Part shown: positions 4,810 through 5,616 of the stretch, piece after piece
Layout: each line of letters opens with the position of its first letter
How positions within the stretch are numbered: position 1 is the stretch's first letter
DNA from: JABIEQ01 sp964516055
GTDB taxonomy: Bacteria; Patescibacteriota; Patescibacteriia; Magasanikbacterales; UBA922
DNA: 5,616 nt
Reading direction: 5' to 3'
Assembly: GCA_964516055.1 (NCBI GenBank)
Contig: CAZEYK010000061.1
Coordinates: forward strand, 1-5,616
Program-made: the position numbers and the translations under genes
Notes under the pieces: generated by a model
What the model was told of the DNA's origin: nothing
Databases searched by the model: none
Seen by the model: the letters and a program-made list of their open reading frames with translations, nothing else

Positions 4810-5616
4810 GACCGCACCCCCACCATCACCTACCTCACCACCATCAGCCCCCGCGATGATGTCCGGGCCGTCGTCGACGGTCCGGAGAGGGCTAAGGTGG
4901 TTCGCCATCTCAGTGAGGATCTCGGCCTCGAGGCGATTTTCACCGACGCTCTCGTCTTCATCATGATCACGATCGCCGTGATCTTCGAGAAGAAGAGCCC
5001 TCCTCTCCCTGTGCTGGAGCGGCAGGATTTCGATTACATCGATGACAACACCATTCTCATGATGGTGAACGGTCTCGACGAGGGGTACACCCCTACCAAC
5101 AAGGACGACGCCATCGACTTCATCCTCTCCGCCGCCAACAAGCGGCGGGATGAGGTGCTCGCCGTCAACCCCCCGTCGTCGGAGATTGTGGAACTCGCCC
5201 GTTCGGGCGAGATGCTCGCAGTCTCCCGCGACACGAGCGGAGGAATGCCCACCCGTGGGCATTCCGTGGAAGAAGAAGTTCATACTCGGGATACCCTCCT
5301 CGTCATCAGCGCCAAGGATCTCCTCAGTGAGGCAGGACTTGGCGACGAGGTGACGCAATCGCGTCCTGTACCCATCCGTCACGATCCTACTCCGATGGTG
5401 GTCAGTGAGGACGAAACTCTCCGAAATGTCGAGATCCCCTTGGGGATCGATGACAAGCCGACGTCCGAGCCGGAGGAGGACAACGTCTACTTCCGTGCGC
5501 CAACTCCGGAAGATCCGTTCTTCCGGGTTAGGCGCACACCAGATCCTATGCCCGAGCCCGTGCCCGAGCCCACGCCGCGCTTCACTTTCGGAAGCGCAAA
5601 GGACATCGGCCTGGTC
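4810..5616 (+). CDS. unrecognised acidic, proline-rich protein, partial at both ends
   Basis: One frame is open for all 269 codons from the gap to the window end, with no stop and no clear start. Third positions are mostly C or G, which marks it as coding. The family is not recognised. Residues 1-42 look globular. A hydrophobic stretch at 43-59 (IFTDALVFIMITIAVIF) might be a membrane segment but contains an Asp. Residues 60-180 are mixed and acidic, with two helix-like stretches near 97-118 and 168-180. Residues 183-258 are rich in Pro, Glu and Asp and probably disordered, ending in PDPMPEPVPEPTP (244-256). The ATG at 4788 could be its start if the gap is a multiple of three. Composition, codon choice and the preceding Shine-Dalgarno sequence differ from the left-hand genes, so it probably comes from another replicon or organism. 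Short inverted repeats are unusually dense in it. Confidence 0.7.
4862..4886. repeat. 12-bp inverted repeat inside the open frame
   Basis: Bases 4862-4873 and 4875-4886 pair at all 12 positions around a single central T (4874); eleven pairs are Watson-Crick and one is G-T (4867/4881). An RNA hairpin would need the innermost pair to open. Confidence 0.8.
4965..4983. repeat. 7-bp inverted repeat inside the open frame
   Basis: GATCACG (4965-4971) and CGTGATC (4977-4983) pair perfectly around a five-base loop. The repeat lies within codons for the hydrophobic stretch. Confidence 0.7.
5194..5211. repeat. 8-bp inverted repeat with TT centre
   Basis: CTCGCCCG (5194-5201) and CGGGCGAG (5204-5211) pair perfectly around TT. 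As RNA it would fold as seven pairs with a four-base GUUC loop. Confidence 0.8.
5242..5265. repeat. 11-bp perfect inverted repeat with CC centre
   Basis: GGAATGCCCAC (5242-5252) and GTGGGCATTCC (5255-5265) pair perfectly around CC. This is the longest mismatch-free palindrome in the window and lies within coding sequence for GGMPTRGHS. Confidence 0.85.
5433..5448. repeat. 7-bp inverted repeat with TT centre
   Basis: GATCCCC (5433-5439) and GGGGATC (5442-5448) pair perfectly around TT, the same two-base centre as at 5194-5211. Confidence 0.75.
5506..5526. repeat. 8-bp inverted repeat inside the open frame
   Basis: CCGGAAGA (5506-5513) and TCTTCCGG (5519-5526) pair perfectly around a five-base loop, in the part that codes for the proline-rich C-terminal region. 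Confidence 0.8.

Noticed and set aside
4629..4859. Plus-strand frame of 76 codons running into the N gap
   Set aside because: It passes through the long hairpin and undetermined bases and ends in a His/Pro-rich stretch that is out of frame with the GC-rich coding frame.
4729..5382. Minus-strand frame of 217 codons across the gap
   Set aside because: It reads through the N run and is a typical GC-rich shadow of the stop-free plus-strand frame, whose third-base preference is much stronger.
1..5616. CRISPR array, insertion sequence or alternative genetic code
   Set aside because: There are no regularly spaced direct repeats and no transposase. All recognised genes read through with standard stop codons and no internal TGA.

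Overview
The left part of the window, about 1-4500, is AT-rich bacterial chromosome. Sample lines there are 35-47% G+C. It carries ordinary housekeeping genes: an RluA/RluD-type pseudouridine synthase, guanylate kinase (gmk), ribosomal protein L19 (rplS) and a tRNA-Ile. None of the five complete genes has a clear Shine-Dalgarno sequence at its preferred start, L19 has a Lys/Glu-rich C-terminal tail, and intergenic regions are short. Together this suggests a small-genome bacterium of the Patescibacteria/CPR type. That placement is an inference; no marker here settles it.

Layout from the left: (1) 3-62 looks like the last 19 codons of a plus-strand gene, followed by a stem-loop. (2) 250-891 and 900-1640 form a minus-strand pair, a DUF389 membrane protein and an HD-domain protein. 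Its promoter lies near 1667-1697 and a terminator at 203-230. (3) A minus-strand tRNA-Ile with the rare anticodon UAU lies at 1879-1951, with a strong terminator at 1717-1758. (4) A plus-strand operon, pseudouridine synthase then gmk, is separated by 3 bases and driven from 2141-2168. (5) A degenerate palindromic intergenic repeat, 3778-3885, precedes a near-consensus promoter (3910-3938) for rplS, which ends in a classic terminator (4463-4491). The genes in (3)-(5) all serve translation or nucleotide supply: tRNA, rRNA modification, a ribosomal protein and GMP phosphorylation.

The right part is different. From about 4570 there is a possible promoter, an operator-like palindrome, a long imperfect hairpin (4666-4721) and a Shine-Dalgarno-led ATG at 4788. 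A ten-N assembly gap (4799-4808) follows. After it, a single plus-strand reading frame is open from 4810 to the window end: 269 codons with no start and no stop. It is about 60% G+C, its codons mostly end in C or G, and it codes for an unrecognised acidic, proline-rich protein. This frame is full of short perfect inverted repeats, far more than expected by chance. The simplest reading is that the scaffold joins two different replicons at or shortly before the gap. Recent insertion of foreign DNA such as a phage or plasmid is the alternative.
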